A stretch of DNA of 64,000 nt. It comes from Macrocystis pyrifera (lineage: Eukaryota; Sar; Phaeophyceae; Laminariales; Laminariaceae). Shown piece after piece: positions 10,261-22,312 of this stretch (the first letter of the stretch is position 1; every line of letters starts with the position of its first letter). Under the pieces are notes generated by a model that had not been told where the DNA came from, made no database searches, and was given only the letters and a program-made list of their open reading frames with translations. The position numbers and the translations under genes were made by a program. The DNA lies in the NCBI GenBank assembly GCA_031763025.1, contig JASSKH010000010.1:5327901-5391900 (forward strand), written 5' to 3'.

Positions 10261-11568
10261 GTGGGTCTCTGGTGTGTACCTCCTTTCTTGTTCAGACAAA
10301 TCTACAGACGGTACGAGACGTGGTCCATCGTGATACGTACACACAGATACTGCCGTTGTTTTTTTTTACCAGGCACCAGGAATGAAGCAAGCAAGCGATG
10401 TTGATTGCTTATCAGTTATTACGAAACAAGCATAATAACGGCAGCCGTCGACGTAAAGTCAACTACAGTATTAAATATTACCAAGTATGCATGGCCCTGT
10501 GGTGTGATGATACTGCAGAACATTGCTGTTGGGTTCACATTTTTCATTAGAAGTGGAATTTGGTATAACCATGACCGAAAATGTAAGGTATTTTTAAATG
10601 TAAATATGATGATATTAACGTTACTTATATTTACGGACAGAGTGCTACATGACAATGTGGCCACTGCTGCTGGTCGGTGCTGTTATAGGACATGACAGCG
10701 GGCAGGGTACAACATAGGCGGCCTAGGCCTGGGTCGAGGTTGCAGTTCATTTCCGTATACGAGAGAGGGTGCATTTCAGCATTGTATATATGGTATCTGG
10801 GGCAGGGTAGGGATCTACCATCTATCGTGCGCGCTCACGACGAATCGAAACCCACCATATAATCGTATAATCGTATACGGCGGTGTATGGTGCATCAAAA
10901 ACGTCAATCAACCATGGTGATAGCTGGTAACAAGCAAACCTTAGTCTAATTGTTTACATTTTCAAGAAACGGGTGGCGCGGCCGAAAAAAAACGGGCACC
11001 CCAGAAGGATACATCGTGGTTGAGCACTGCTGTTAGGTGACAACGGTAGTGATGGTAATCATAGCCAAATATCGTTCACAGACATAGGAGAATATCCGGG
11101 TTTTGGATTTATTGCGGGTGCTGATTACCATGCCCCGCCTCAATAGCTGCAACTGCAGTCTACAGTACGGGGATGCCTTGGCTCTCTTCTCTCCCGTGCC
11201 TCCTTGACTCGAAAGCTGCTTTGAATAGCTTGCTCTGTCTCCAATCTGCCCTTCCTACCTTCACAAGCATCCCGCGTCGGAGCTACTGCTGTTCACCCTC
11301 TCGGCCAGCACACCCCCCCGCGGCGTGTGTATGTTACCCGAGCTGTGCACAGCACTCGCCGTGAATGCCAATATAAATAGATGCTTACTTCAGTACTACA
11401 GCATATGTTGATTTCGCCTTATCGTCTCCTCCTCATCATGTTCCCGGCGACCCTCTCTGCCTCGTCTCCTTTTTTCCGAATGGATGCTCCCCTGCTGTGC
11501 TCTGCTGTGGTTCGCTGTGCCCCGGTGATCCTTTTTTTGCATTCTGCACCTTGGTGGGTGTTCATTAG

Positions 11569-12157
11569 ACCGTGGCAGAGTGGGAAGAGGTGAGCCTACC
11601 CCCAGCCGAAGCTAAGAGGTACGACGGTACTGGACAGGAGGTGCCGCCCGAAGACGCCGCCGAGGTGACCCCCCCCCCGACCACACCTAAGCTTAAGAGG
11701 TACTACAGTACTGGAGAGGAGGTGTCCGCCGAGGACCTCGCCCTCGTCGAAAGAGTGGAGAAGCATTTCTTCGGGGCTGTCGTAGGGGGGGAGGGGTGGG
11801 AGTGGAGGGGAGAGGGGGGGGGAGGAGGGGGGAGGGGTGAAGGTGGAATGGGACGACGAGGTGGTGTGGGAGATGGAGAAGGTGGAGGAGAAGCAGGGTC
11901 TGCTGTCTTGGATCAAGGGACTGGTTCGTGGAACGGAGGCAGCGGTGAAGGAAGAGGAGGAGAGGGCGTCGACGACGGATTGGCTAGGGAGGCCTCCCCT
12001 CCCGCCTCTAACTGGCCCTGTTGACGATGAGGTTGCCGCCTCCAAGTTCGTCTGGAAGGCGCCCGAGGTTGTCGAAATGGAGAAGCGCCGCTTTCTGACC
12101 TTGACGCACTTCGACGGTAAGAGCCCCGCAGACTTCGCGTTGCATGCCGTTCCGCGT
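11569..12157 (+). CDS. Second exon, KRYxxTGxEV repeat and acidic domain (left copy)
   Basis: An acceptor (GTTCATTAG|ACC) in phase 0 fits the preceding exon. It encodes TVAEWEEVSLPPAEAKRYDG. Two short repeats follow, KRYDGTGQEVPPEDAAEV and KRYYSTGEEVSAEDLALV, about 25 residues apart. After a purine tract at about 11787-11837 the coding signal continues one frame over as VKVEWDDEVVWEMEKVEEKQ, GLLSWIKGLVRGTEAAV and LTHFDGKSPADFALHAVPR, then the donor CGT|GTAGTC. The frame change falls exactly on the G-rich tract, so this copy is either damaged, misassembled there, or spliced across it. No known family recognised. The right arm carries the same exon. Confidence 0.5.
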
Positions 12158-12882
12158 GTAGTCTACTTATTTGGTGTTGGGGCCGTTACCAACGATTTTA
12201 GTGAATTTCGTATCAAGATACACAGGTGTTCATTCACAATATGTGAGTTTCAACATAGGGAAAAATATCTTCTTCTTTTTTTAATCCTCCGGCGGATTGG
12301 TAAAAGTAACGCTTAAGCTCACCAACCACACTTCCACGTTCCAATTTCGTGTCGTGTGTCAATTTAGCCCATAGTCTCCGATGTAACATCAGAACAGGTT
12401 GTTGTATCTGGAACGGTTTTAGCATTCACATACCTGGTATTTTGGAATATATATATATACATCAGGAAAACCTGGGAGAGAAACTAATGGCGCGAAATCA
12501 ACATCTGGAAAATCTGAAAATGTAGGACAAAGGCCTCTTCGGCAATAACGGCCCTTAATGGAACAGTATCAATGGTAGACTGTTTCCTCCTGTAGTATCA
12601 ATATCAACGATAGTGTAGATGTGTAGATCGACCTCTTTTTTAGGTGGGTATGAGAGGGGCACGACGGATGGTGTTATGATACGTACCAACATCGAAAACT
12701 TGGAAACATTGAAATAGAAAACTGGCACCCATACGTAACACGGCAAGGATTCTTGGTTTGAGGAGGCCGCCAGGTATTCTGCAGACGAGTGAATGCTTAG
12801 GCATGTGTAATGTGACTTACCAGGTAACTGTGATACTGCAGTCTACAGTCTACAGTACCCTACCCTGCTAATTGGGGGAAAC

Positions 12883-12988
12883 TTACCACGGGGAACCATA
12901 GTAAATAGGACCTGTGGTACACACAAAAACCTATATATTTCCCTATTTTTACTTACAGTACTTGGTCCTATCGATAGGCCCATCGTAC
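12883..12988. mobile_element. Family A MITE (left arm)
   Basis: Left end TACCACGGGGAACCATAGTA and the core are intact. The right end is replaced by GGTCCTATCGATAGGCCCAT. The mirrored copy at 36633-36737 has the same change, so both insertion and change predate the arm duplication. Confidence 0.8.
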
Positions 12989-13098
12989 GTGCTGATTCTT
13001 ATTACATTGGCCCACCCGTAGCTATCAATAGTAATTTTTAGCTGTAATTACTCTGCGCGGAAATAAAAGGGCCGAGTGGTCTTCATATTAATGTGTAA

Positions 13099-13473
13099 AT
13101 GTTGCCTAAATTTCCGTCCAAAGTGGTAGGGGGATGCCTGATTTTAGGACCCATCGTGCAACCGGTACTACGAAGGCCAATACGACCGTTTGATTTCAGC
13201 GAGGCATGGGGCGGCGATGACGAACTGCTGCTGCTGCTACTGCTGCTGTTGGTGGTTGGTCATGCCTTTGGCGAAAGAGTCGTTCTTGCCTCATGGTCGA
13301 CACTGGCTGCATTTGCTCCAGACGAGCTGACGACTTATGCGATAGAACGGTTGGCACACACTGTGTACGAGACAAAGGGGCTATTCATAATACTAGACAA
13401 TGGTTGGTTGATTGGATCTGACTGGCCTAGAGTTAGGCTCAGGGCTCGTTCTTGTTCGTCCAGTACACGATGA
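13099..13473 (+). CDS. Conserved 124-codon frame with Leu run, strand uncertain
   Basis: The open frame MLPKFPSKVVGGCLILGP...RARSCSSSTR contains a (CTG)n-coded Leu9. The mirrored frame at 36147-36521 has the same length and only a few changed residues. The opposite strand (13613-13335) is also open for 92 codons and conserved in both arms, with a more protein-like stretch (KMVDVHRVLDEQERALSL). With arms only about 2% apart, conservation of length is weak evidence. No family recognised. Confidence 0.25.
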   Translation: MLPKFPSKVVGGCLILGPIVQPVLRRPIRPFDFSEAWGGDDELLLLLLLLLVVGHAFGERVVLASWSTLAAFAPDELTTYAIERLAHTVYETKGLFIILDNGWLIGSDWPRVRLRARSCSSSTR

Positions 13474-13570
13474 ACGTCAACCATTTTATCGAAATAAGTG
13501 GTAAGCTCCCCTCCGCATGTTTGCGCACCATTTTTGCAACCTGCCAGTTGCACAAAATAGTTTGTATTCC

Positions 13571-13905
13571 CTAGCTGAAACAGGCGAGAGACACCCCCAA
13601 ACCCTAACCCCAACCCCCACCCTATACATCACCTTACCCCCTCCCTCTCTCTGCTTCGAACCCCGAGTCATGCCTTCGGATAGCTGCTACATGGCGTAAT
13701 ACTCCTTAGATTTAATGCAACACGTCAGCCGCGAGTTCGATCGATTGAGTTGTTGGTGCTCAACTTTGGAATCTGCTGACATGCTCGATGCAGCTATCCG
13801 AGGGCGTGATTCGGCGTAGGGCCAGGGGTAGAGAGATTGGGGGTGATGTGGAGGGTGAGGGTTGGGGTTGTGGTTAGGGCGTGCCTGTCGATTTTTTCAG
13901 CTAGT
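13571..13905. mobile_element. Inverted-repeat element with ~125-bp arms (left arm)
   Basis: Arm 13571-13695 (AGCTGAAACAGGCGAGAG ... GCCTTCGGATAGCTGC) is the imperfect reverse complement of 13773-13905 (GCAGCTATCCGAGGGCGTG ... TTTTTTCAGCTAG). Both contain CCCTAACCCCAACCC-like stretches. The copy at about 35735-36060 is the same insertion in the right arm. A non-autonomous DNA transposon of unknown family is likely. Confidence 0.65.
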
Positions 13906-14145
13906 AGTAGGGGTCACGGGAGATTTTGCGTACCCCGCGGGTTGCGAATGGGCGATCCCCGCACTGCTGTCACCAACAGAGGGGATGCGTGTACCGCTGC
14001 AATGTGACATGTGCAGCATCGTTGGGACATCGTATCGGAACTTCCGATAAGTCGGATTCCGATAAGTCGGATATCGTATCGGATATCAAATCGGCAAAAT
14101 AAAGTGTCCCGGCATGCGATAAAACAAAACGCCTTGATTCTAGCC

Positions 14146-14156
14146 GGGGGGGGGGG
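14146..14156 (+). other. Empty target site for family F (G11)
   Basis: Eleven G between TTCTAGCC and TTGCTTTACCC. The mirrored place in the right arm holds a 516-bp family F element between C10 and C15. Confidence 0.8.
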
Positions 14157-15723
14157 TTGCTTTACCCTCCCCTCTGTTGAGAGTTGGGAGTTGAGAGTTG
14201 AGAGTTGAGAGGGGGGTCAGAGGTCAAAGGTGAATAATTCGCCGTCATGTGTCCATGGGGCAGTAAGTAGTACCTCCACCTTCACAAACATTTTCGTCGA
14301 ATTGGCATCAAAGGTTTTAGCGATCCGATCCAAATCGATACATCTTTCGGGCTGTTTATCGAGGTTTTAGGCCATTTTCGGATCGGAATCGATTTTGGCT
14401 CCGACATCGAGCATTTAATCATGACGTTCGAGGGTGCGCTTGCACTCGGTCGGAGGCATATCACCGCGAAACATACAAAGAAAAACGAATTTGATTTTTC
14501 AGAAGACTGCAGCGATCTCTTCTATTTTTTTGCTCGAAGGGACCGCTTAAAGCATGGAAGGTGCTATCAATCAATCAGACCCATGAAAAAAACAAAAAAA
14601 ACTATACAATCAGATCCGGTGCGTCATGGTTGTGCATGCCAGGTAGCATACGCCACTATTAACACCTGATACTGGTATTGCTGCAGTTTATGGTTTACTA
14701 TTTTTGACTCTTTATGCAGAGCTGAGCATTGCTGCAGCCATCTTTCTGGGGACCAACTACTACATTGGGGTACCCACTTTAAGACCATCCTGTGACGATA
14801 CAAGACAACAAACGCGGTCTTATATCCATATTGCCTCATCGTTTACTGCTGACCGTACTAACTCCAAGTATTTTTTTTTTTCTCGTCGTGATTAATCCGA
14901 TTCACCTGGTCTTGAAGCGGACGTTTCCCACTGTGTACTTGTAATTCGTTCTTGTCTTTTGCAGCAGAAAAAGGACTCAGCGGCACTGACCGGACGCTGC
15001 TGCCGACTCCTGACGCACGCCCAGCCGCTTATAAGAAGCGTTACAGCCTTGTTACTAGTCATATCCAAGAGTCTACACAGTCTATACCTGGTAGGACGCT
15101 CCGTGTGAATGGCTCTGATATACCTCCTGGTGTGGTCAGGGTCGCCATGCTGCACGCCAGTGACGGCATCATGACAGTAGAAACAAACACAAACAGCACG
15201 ATGAGGGGGGAGGGGGCGGGACCGAGCTACGTACGTACGCACTCGTGCTTACACCGAGAAGCAAAAAAAAGAAAAAGTGAAGATTTTCTTCCGTGGGTCC
15301 TTCGCCTTCAAGCCAGCCGTATAAGTGCGACCAAACTCCGATAAAATTTAAACCAAAACTTGTTTTTATCCTTTTGGTTTTAAGTCGTCAAGCCCCATTT
15401 CACTAAACTTGAAATGAAAAAAAAAAATGGTTGCTTGCAACTTTCTCGTCCCCGACTATTGGCGGAAAGAACTTCGGGATTTAAATGATGATATTAAACC
15501 AAATAAAAAAGTGAATCACAGGACTCGCAGAATTTTTTTTTTTGTGTCCTCTTCCGTCGCGGACAGCGCCACAAAAGCGCGAGCGCGGCAAAAGGAAGGA
15601 AGGCCTCTGGCCCACCCCGGTTCGAGCGAGTGCATCGTCCCTCTTCTCGTCGCTGCTGTCCTCGTGGGAAGGGTCGATAACGGAAGAAGTGTTGCCCGCG
15701 AGGAGTTGGGTGGCCCCTCTTAC

Positions 15724-15831
15724 CCCCGCCGTCGGTTGATGGACATTGTAGAGGATTGTAGGGCATTTGCTTTCCCGATAGCCGCAACAGCAGCAGCTTT
15801 TCCGTCAGCTAGTGCAGTAGCTCTTCCTTAA
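15724..15831 (-). CDS. Weak candidate exon (left arm)
   Basis: The minus strand reads ADGKAAAVAAIGKANALQSS up to a consensus donor (GGGG|GTAAGAGG). A second coding-like stretch, SDEKRDDALARTGVGQRP, starts after CAG at about 15652. The plus strand is also open over the same bases (GRSVAREELGGPSYPRRRLM). The mirrored copy is at 33245-33355. Strand and reality are uncertain and no family is recognised. Confidence 0.28.
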
Positions 15832-16684
15832 GCCCTTTCCTTGCCGAGTCTCGAAACGGGCGCTTGGTCCGTGGTCGAAGGACTCAAGGCGAGCCACAAA
15901 TGAGTACGCCTCCCCCCCTCGAGGGCAGAAACGTCAGGAATAGGGAGAGACGCAGCCGATCGATCCGAGGTGAACCAGACCAGCAACATCAACCGTCAAT
16001 ACCACTTCCCTGGTACCACTCAACAACTGTGCTGGTTGTGAGACATTGCTGCATCTGTATTCCTCTGTAACCCACGCCTCTGTAAGATAGGGTATATCCT
16101 CGCGTTAGCAATGGTGACAGTCTCATATTGCTCATAAAAAACGTTGCTTTTATTATGTAGGTCATGAAAATTTCTACCGAGAGGTACAGTCTTTATGCTG
16201 GTTGTTGTATAGTCAACGCCGGAGCAAGGGAGGGGGGCCGCGGCGGCCTAGTTCCCCCTCCCGTCAGGCGTTGTGTGTTGTCCCGAAAATTTTTCGTATG
16301 ATAGCGCTCGCCAAGCAGCGCCCCCCTTTTGAGTCCTCCCTTTAGGCAAGGCTTACCGTTTTTTTCGGAGGTTCCTCGTTCGAGGGAAGCTCTATACTAT
16401 TACCAAGTCATTAGAAAGTCACCCAAAAAACCGATCTTGAGAAAAAAAAAAAAAAAAAAAAGTGCATCCCATGGCCTAGGTGTATGATACAAAAAAAAAC
16501 AGACATCCGGACGATTTTGGGGATAAGGAACCCCGTCATTCAGAAAATATTTTTGCTCGAGAACGCTACCCCTCTTGTTGCACGCGTCTTCTGCACCAAA
16601 CGTCGGAACAATGTGCTGTCCCCCCCTCCCTCCTAGGAGATGGTCGGGGGTTTTATCCCTTCCCGTGATGTCAGGAGTAGTTTT

Positions 16685-16790
16685 GTTTGACGCGCTTCCA
16701 AATTGTTAGTGACAGTTTTAATCGACGCACGTCCAACGGTTGAATGAATAGGATAGCTTTGATTGACGCACGTCCAACGGTTGTTTGGAG
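16685..16790. repeat. Short direct repeats GACGCACGTCCAACGGTTG
   Basis: Two exact copies and one diverged copy about 45 bp apart, mirrored in the right arm at 32280-32390. Confidence 0.7.
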
Positions 16791-17424
16791 TTTTATATGC
16801 ACTGCTTACTAAAAACACACTTTCACGTTCCAGCCCGAGCTCGCAGCATAGTTTTATTTTCGCTCGGAGGCACACTTTGAACAAAAACCGGGGTCACCGG
16901 TGACAACCCTTCTCCCCACCGAATGTAATTTTGATATTTCCCGTGGACACTGGGTATCGCGCAGAGGTTTTTTTCGTTTTCCGTGGACGCTCTCGTCGAA
17001 TGTTCGTTTTTTAATCGCGCTCTTCCGAACGCTTTCCGCGACGTCAAAACGACTTCTGAAAAAAAAAAGCGTTCTAAGATTAGTTTTTCGGCTTTCTCCG
17101 GGATTCGAACCACGAATCTGCCGACAGAAATGGCGACGCTATTGATACTTGACTTTCCTCTTTTTTTCGGAGAATGGTAGTGTTTATGAGAGTGATCAAG
17201 GTTGAAGCTCATCATGCTAAACATTCTTTCAGCACGGAGAAACACCGAACAACAATAGCGTACACACCTGTCTAGTGGACCAGTAGCTGGGTGTTGGCGA
17301 AGTCGTCGCCTTGGACCGAAATCGGCCGTTGGAAGATGCGGCAGTCCCTAGATGAACAAAATGGCCGCCAGCGTTCGGCGCCTCTGGTCATGTGGACGCT
17401 CGCGGGGGCAGCCCCGCGGCTTAT

Positions 17425-17560
17425 AAACAAAAACAGGCTGTCTGAAAAAAAAGGGGGAAACAAAAAAAAGAGAGAAAAAAAACGGAGCCACCCGAAAAAA
17501 AAGAGAGAAAAAAACGGAGCCACCCGAAAAAAAAAAAGAGAATAAACGGAGCCACACTCA
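17425..17560. repeat. ~40-bp tandem repeat CGGAGCCACCCGAAAAAAAA
   Basis: Three units with purine-rich spacers, mirrored at 31520-31640. The Lys-rich frames through it are not supported as genes. Confidence 0.75.
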
Positions 17561-18599
17561 CCACGATGTCGGAGTTGAAAACAAACTACTGTATTTTAAT
17601 AGAGGGCTGGAGTTTTTGGCAGAAAATGAATAACTCACGTTTTCTATCAGATTTTCTTTCCTTTTTTACCCTTGATTTTAGTATGCTCCCGCCTCCCTGC
17701 CTGGGACTCCGAAAAAAAAAAGTGAGGTACGATACGTACGTATCGTTTTTTTATCCTTTTAGTTCGTGTACCCTTCCTTGTCCAGTCTAGCAATAACTTC
17801 CCGCACGTTGCAGATCGCAAGGCCCTTATTCCGTACACCCTGCCCCCCCCCCTCCCTTCCCCCCTCTGCTTTTGCTCTTGTTCCCTGTCCACTGCTGTCC
17901 GGTGAATACACGGACATCGTATGATCATCAACATCTCATCACGGCCATGGCTCTGGATCGGTGAAAACAAGACCCAAACCAGGTGTACACCCTCTCGACC
18001 ACCAGGACCCGGCGCTTGGTGTTTCACACGGGAGGGTGGGGGGGATGGTACTACCCGCTGACGTAAATCCCCTTTAGAGAAGCTTCGCTTTCCCGCAGCG
18101 CGGCAAGTTTTTTTTTTTTGTTTCACCAAGCCAATTTTTTTTTTTTTTTTCTGGCGTTTTATTTTGCAGACGGGAACGGTGTGGGGGGGTAGTTGTTTTT
18201 TTTTTTTTTTTTCCGGGCTGTGCTAGACTACTTACAGAAAAGTGACTTGTGGCTTGAAAGCTAAAGGAGGACGACATATCAATACAAGTTTCGTGTTCGC
18301 CCTTTTTTTTTCGCAGTACAGTCAGTATTGTACGGGGTGGGGCTTGCAAAATTACTGTATACAGCGACATTCCTTTTTCGTTTTCGTTTTCGTGCGGTTG
18401 AGACGTGCGGCATGAAAAGCGGAAGAAGGGTGGAGATTCAGTTTTACTGTAGGTTTAGTTTGGTGGTATACGTGAGACATCCTTCATCACAGACGTTCGT
18501 TTTCACAAACATGCCTCTCTATGGTTTGCGGCATGCAAGCTAAGTGGCCTAGTTTATTTTAACGTTTCCGTCATGGGGTGACATGCATGCGACCTCGTT

Positions 18600-19790
18600 C
18601 GTCTGTTCGGTCAGACGGTCGTTCTTTCTTTCTTTCTTTCGGAAACCTTCGTGGAAAGGCCCTCATCGCCCTCAGGATGGGCAGCATGCGCTGGTTGCTC
18701 TGGTCGTTTGTTTCTCTTTTCTCTTTCTCTCTTCTCTCTCTCTTTCTCTCTTTCTTTCTTTCCTTCTTTCTTTCTTTCCTACGGAAACCTTCGTGGAAGG
18801 GCCCCATCGTCCTCAAGATGGGCAGCTTGTGCTGGTTACTCCGGCTATTTTCTTTCTTTTTTTTTTCCTCTCTCTTTCTTTCTTTTCTCTTTTTTTTTTT
18901 TCTTTCTTCTTTTTTTTTTTTTTTTTTTTTTTTTTTCTTTTTTTCTTCGCTTGTTTGTTTGTTTGCTTCTTTCTTTCACTATTTCGTCCATGCTTTCTTT
19001 TGTGTTTTTGTACTTTCTTTCTTTTTTTTTCTCTCTTTTTTTTTCTTTCTTTCTTTCTTTCTTTGGTTCTTGCTTTTTTTCTTTTGTTCTTTTCTCTTTC
19101 TTTCTCTTTTTTTGCTTGTTTTCTTTTGTTTCGTTTCGTTTCGCTTCCTTTCCTTTGTTTGTTTGTTTGTTGACTTGTTGATCTGTTTGTTAGTTTGTTT
19201 GCTTGATTCTTTCTTTTCTCTCTCTTTCTTTCTTTCTTTCTTTCGTCCATGCTTTCTTTCTTTCTTTTATGATTTCTTCTGATTTTGTGCTTTCTTCCTT
19301 TTTTTTTTTTTTTTTTTCTTCCTATTTTCTTTCTTTCTTTCTTCCTTTTTTTTTTCTTTCTTTTTTTTCTTTCTGCCTTCCTTTCGTTCATGCTTTCTAT
19401 CTATCTATATTTTCCTTTTTTTTCTTTCTTTCTTTCTTTCTTTCTTTTTTTTTCTTATTTTTTTCGTTTCGTTTCGTTTCTCTGTCTTTCTTTTTTTTAT
19501 TTTCGTTTCGTTTCGTTTCGTTTCGTTTTTTTTTCTTTCTTTCTTTTTTTGTTGTTGGTGCTTTTTTCTTTCGTTTCGTTTCGTTCATGCTTCTTTTTCT
19601 TTTTTCCTTTCTTGGTTTGCATGTTCATGTCTCGTTTTTGTTTTTGTTTTTTCCTTTCTTGGTTTGCATATTCATGTTTCGTTTCTTTCTCCATTGTTAT
19701 ATCTCCTTTCTTGCTTGCGTTAGTTATTTACTTCTTCTTTCTTGTGGGTTTTCATTCGTTTTCGTCTGTTTTTTGTCTCCAACTCGAGTA
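18600..19790. repeat. Long (TTTC)n / T-rich pyrimidine tract
   Basis: About 1.2 kb of imperfect TTTC, TTTG and T-run sequence. Two copies of a ~65-bp unique unit (GGAAACCTTCGTGGAA...GATGGGCAGC) lie inside, at 18640 and 18782. All Phe/Ser/Leu-rich frames here are spurious. The mirrored GAAA tract lies at 29390-30470. Confidence 0.92.
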
Positions 19791-19814
19791 AACTGCTAGT
19801 GCTAGTAGTAGAGT

Positions 19815-20870
19815 TTTTACCCTAAGCGCCGGGCGGGCTGGCTCCCGTGCTGGTGTGAGTATTATGACTCGCTCTCCGGCGTGGTGGTGCTCGTTTAGAC
19901 GCCTGTCTGTCTTTTTGGGGGGGGCTAGCAGTGTTGGAGACTCCTACTCGGATTCGTGTTATTATGTAGGGCTTTCACCGTATGCACCAGGCCGACTGGC
20001 TGTGGTAGCTGGTGTTGGTACTCTGGCCAAAACTACGTACGAAACGAAAAAACGGGCGGGGCTCGTTTTCCAGCGTGCTGCAGTAATGATGATGGGCGTG
20101 CAGACGTCTTTCTGTGATTGGGCCTCGCAGTGAGGGGGGCCCCTAGTCGGAGTCGGATTATTTTGTAGGTAGGACTTTTGCACCGTGTGCGCCGGGCCAG
20201 CTTGCTGTGTGGCTGCTGGTGTAATTATCCTGCCAAAACATACGAAAGGAAATGGCCGCCTACGCGCTACCGTGTTGCGCTAGTCATTCAGACGGCTGTG
20301 TTCGGGCCTTGCAGCGTAGGCGACCCCTACTCGGCTTCGTTTTTTGTTTCTGGGGTTTTACAATATGCGCCGGGCCAGCTTGCTGTGTGGCTGCTGGTGA
20401 AATCCTGTCAAAAAGTACGAAGCTGAACGGCTGGCCTCCCGGTACCGTGTTGCTCTAGTCATTCAGACGCCTGCGTTCGCCTGGGCCTTGCAGTGTAGGC
20501 GAACCGTACTCGGATTCGTATCATGTTTTAGGGTTTTTACCGTGTGCGCCGGGCCAGCTTGCTGTGTAGCTGCTGGCGTAATTGCCCTGTCAGACAAACG
20601 AAGCTGAACGGCCGGCCTCCCGGTACCGTGTTGTGCTGGTCATTCAGACGTTTGTATTTGTTCGGGTCTTGCAGTGTAGGCGACCCCTACTCGGATTCGT
20701 ATCGTGTTTGAGGAATAATTACCGTATGCGCCGGGCCAGCTTGCTGTGTGGCTGCTGGTGTAATTGTCCTGCCAAAACATACGATCGGAAACGTCCGGCT
20801 CCCCGGTACCGTGATGTGCTAGTCATTCAGACGTCTGAATTCGTTTGAGCCTAGCAGTGTGGGAGACCCC
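19815..20870. repeat. ~180-bp satellite, six units (left arm)
   Basis: The core GCCGGGCCAGCTTGCTGTGT recurs at 20191, 20369, 20548 and 20730 (spacing 178-182), with diverged cores at 19828 and 19984. The right arm keeps about three units (28840-29270). Confidence 0.88.
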
Positions 20871-21048
20871 TTCGATGGAGGCAAGAGCAACAACGAAAAC
20901 ACTCGCAAGTCACCGTTGTCGGATCGATTCGTTTTAGCTCTTCAGTGCTTCGCCTTCACGGGACACGGATGGATATATATTCGAGGTTTTCGATGCGCAA
21001 GTCGAGCGGAGGGGACGGGGATATACCACGTATACTTATATTTTGAGT

Positions 21049-21160
21049 GAGTTTGATATTTGGGTTGGGATTGAACAAGGCGATCGTCGTCAAGGTTGTT
21101 CTGTTGATTGAGTTTGATATTTGGGTTGGGATTGAACAAGGCGATCGTCGTTAAGGTTGG
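21049..21160. repeat. 61-bp direct duplication
   Basis: GAGTTTGATATTTGGGTTGG recurs at 21049 and 21110 with its downstream sequence. Also duplicated in the right arm, so older than the arms. Confidence 0.85.
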
Positions 21161-21397
21161 TATGTTTCCTTGTTTTTCTTGGAGGTGGAAGAAGAGGGGG
21201 AATTGAGTTACATATGGGGGGGGAGGAGAGAGGTGCTCGTTGCTTTCCCCGCCTGAAAAACAAGAAAACGCGGTTCGTTCATTTGGAAGATGGTGTTGGT
21301 GTTGGTCTTTTGCCTTTTTTGCGGGTGTAAGAGGTACTGTGTGATGTGTATTTTGGCCTAGGCGGCAACCACAGCATGTGTCATGTTTCTCTGAGAT

Positions 21398-21829
21398 GTG
21401 GTGGCGTGTTGAGGTGCTAGGTGTTATTCAGGGCCGGCGATGAACCGCCATCACCCTTTCTCTGTCTTTTGTCTGACGGACGTGACGGGCGTGAGGGGGT
21501 GAGTGCGAACAGATACAGTTTCCGTCTCCTGTGTCTTTCTATTGCCATTTGTTGTCTGACAGCAAGCGCGTCTAGACACCGCAGAAACTAGTGGGGCTTC
21601 AATGTAGCTCGGTGTGGTGGCGTGTTGTGGTGCTAGGTGTTATTCAGGGCCGGCGATGAACCGCCATCACCCTTTCTCTGTCTTTTGTCTGACGGACGTG
21701 ACGGACGTGAGGGGGTGAGTGCGAACAGATACAGTTTCCGTCTCCTGTGTCTTTCTATTGCCATTTGTTGTCTGACACCAAGCGCGTCTAGACACCGCAG
21801 AAACTAGTGGGGCTTCAATGTAGCTCGGA
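21398..21829. repeat. 216-bp tandem duplication, left arm only
   Basis: Two near-identical 216-bp units start at 21398 and 21614 (GTGGTGGCGTGTTG). The right arm has one unit at about 28000-28210, so it arose in the left arm or one unit was lost from the right. Confidence 0.88.
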
Positions 21830-22169
21830 GGGGGGAGGGCGGGGGAAGACAACTATTAGATGGACAAAGAGATGTTTGGGGTGTGGAGCGTTTGTTGATT
21901 TAGTCAAGAGTGAAGTTTATTTTCTTATGAGATAGTCGTTGCTAAGGTTGGTGGCGTTTTGTTCCGAATTGTGTTGATCACAGCGGCAGGTTTTAGGGCC
22001 TGGCGCCTGGTTGCTGCGCAGCTGGAACGTCTGTGGTGGCATTTAGGCCTCAGCTGATGACGGCAGTAGGTGGTCTTATATTCGTCATGCTGTCTTGTTT
22101 TATTGTTATGTACGATTGAGGAAGATCAGAGAAAGTTTACAGGGAAAGATACGCATAGGGAAAGAGAAG

Positions 22170-22235
22170 GACAGAGACAAAAGAGGGGGGCGAGGGAAAG
22201 AGAAAGAGAAAGAGAGAGAGGCGTGGGGGGGGGGG

Positions 22236-22312
<77 letters not shown>

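Larger units (their letters stand above)
9592..21953 (+). repeat. Left arm of giant inverted duplication
   Basis: This 12.4-kb segment is present again, reverse-complemented, at 27869-43400. Outer homology starts at GAAACGGTTGGGTTGG and inner homology ends at GCTAAGGTTGGTG. In a 205-base sample (11169-11373 against 41600-41805) I count four substitutions, so about 2% divergence, besides indels. Everything nested in the arm, such as the family A copy at 12883 and the inverted-repeat element at 13571, is mirrored unless stated. Confidence 0.95.

Noticed and set aside
17090-17130. tRNA gene suggested by GGGATTCGAACC (and its mirror near 31965)
   Set aside because: Only a B-box-like word is present. 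There is no A box, no acceptor pairing and no anticodon arm.
18583-19790. Long Phe/Ser/Leu-rich and Lys/Arg-rich open frames (up to 234 codons)
   Set aside because: They lie entirely in the (TTTC)n tract and its GAAA mirror. Composition follows the microsatellite and all frames are open.
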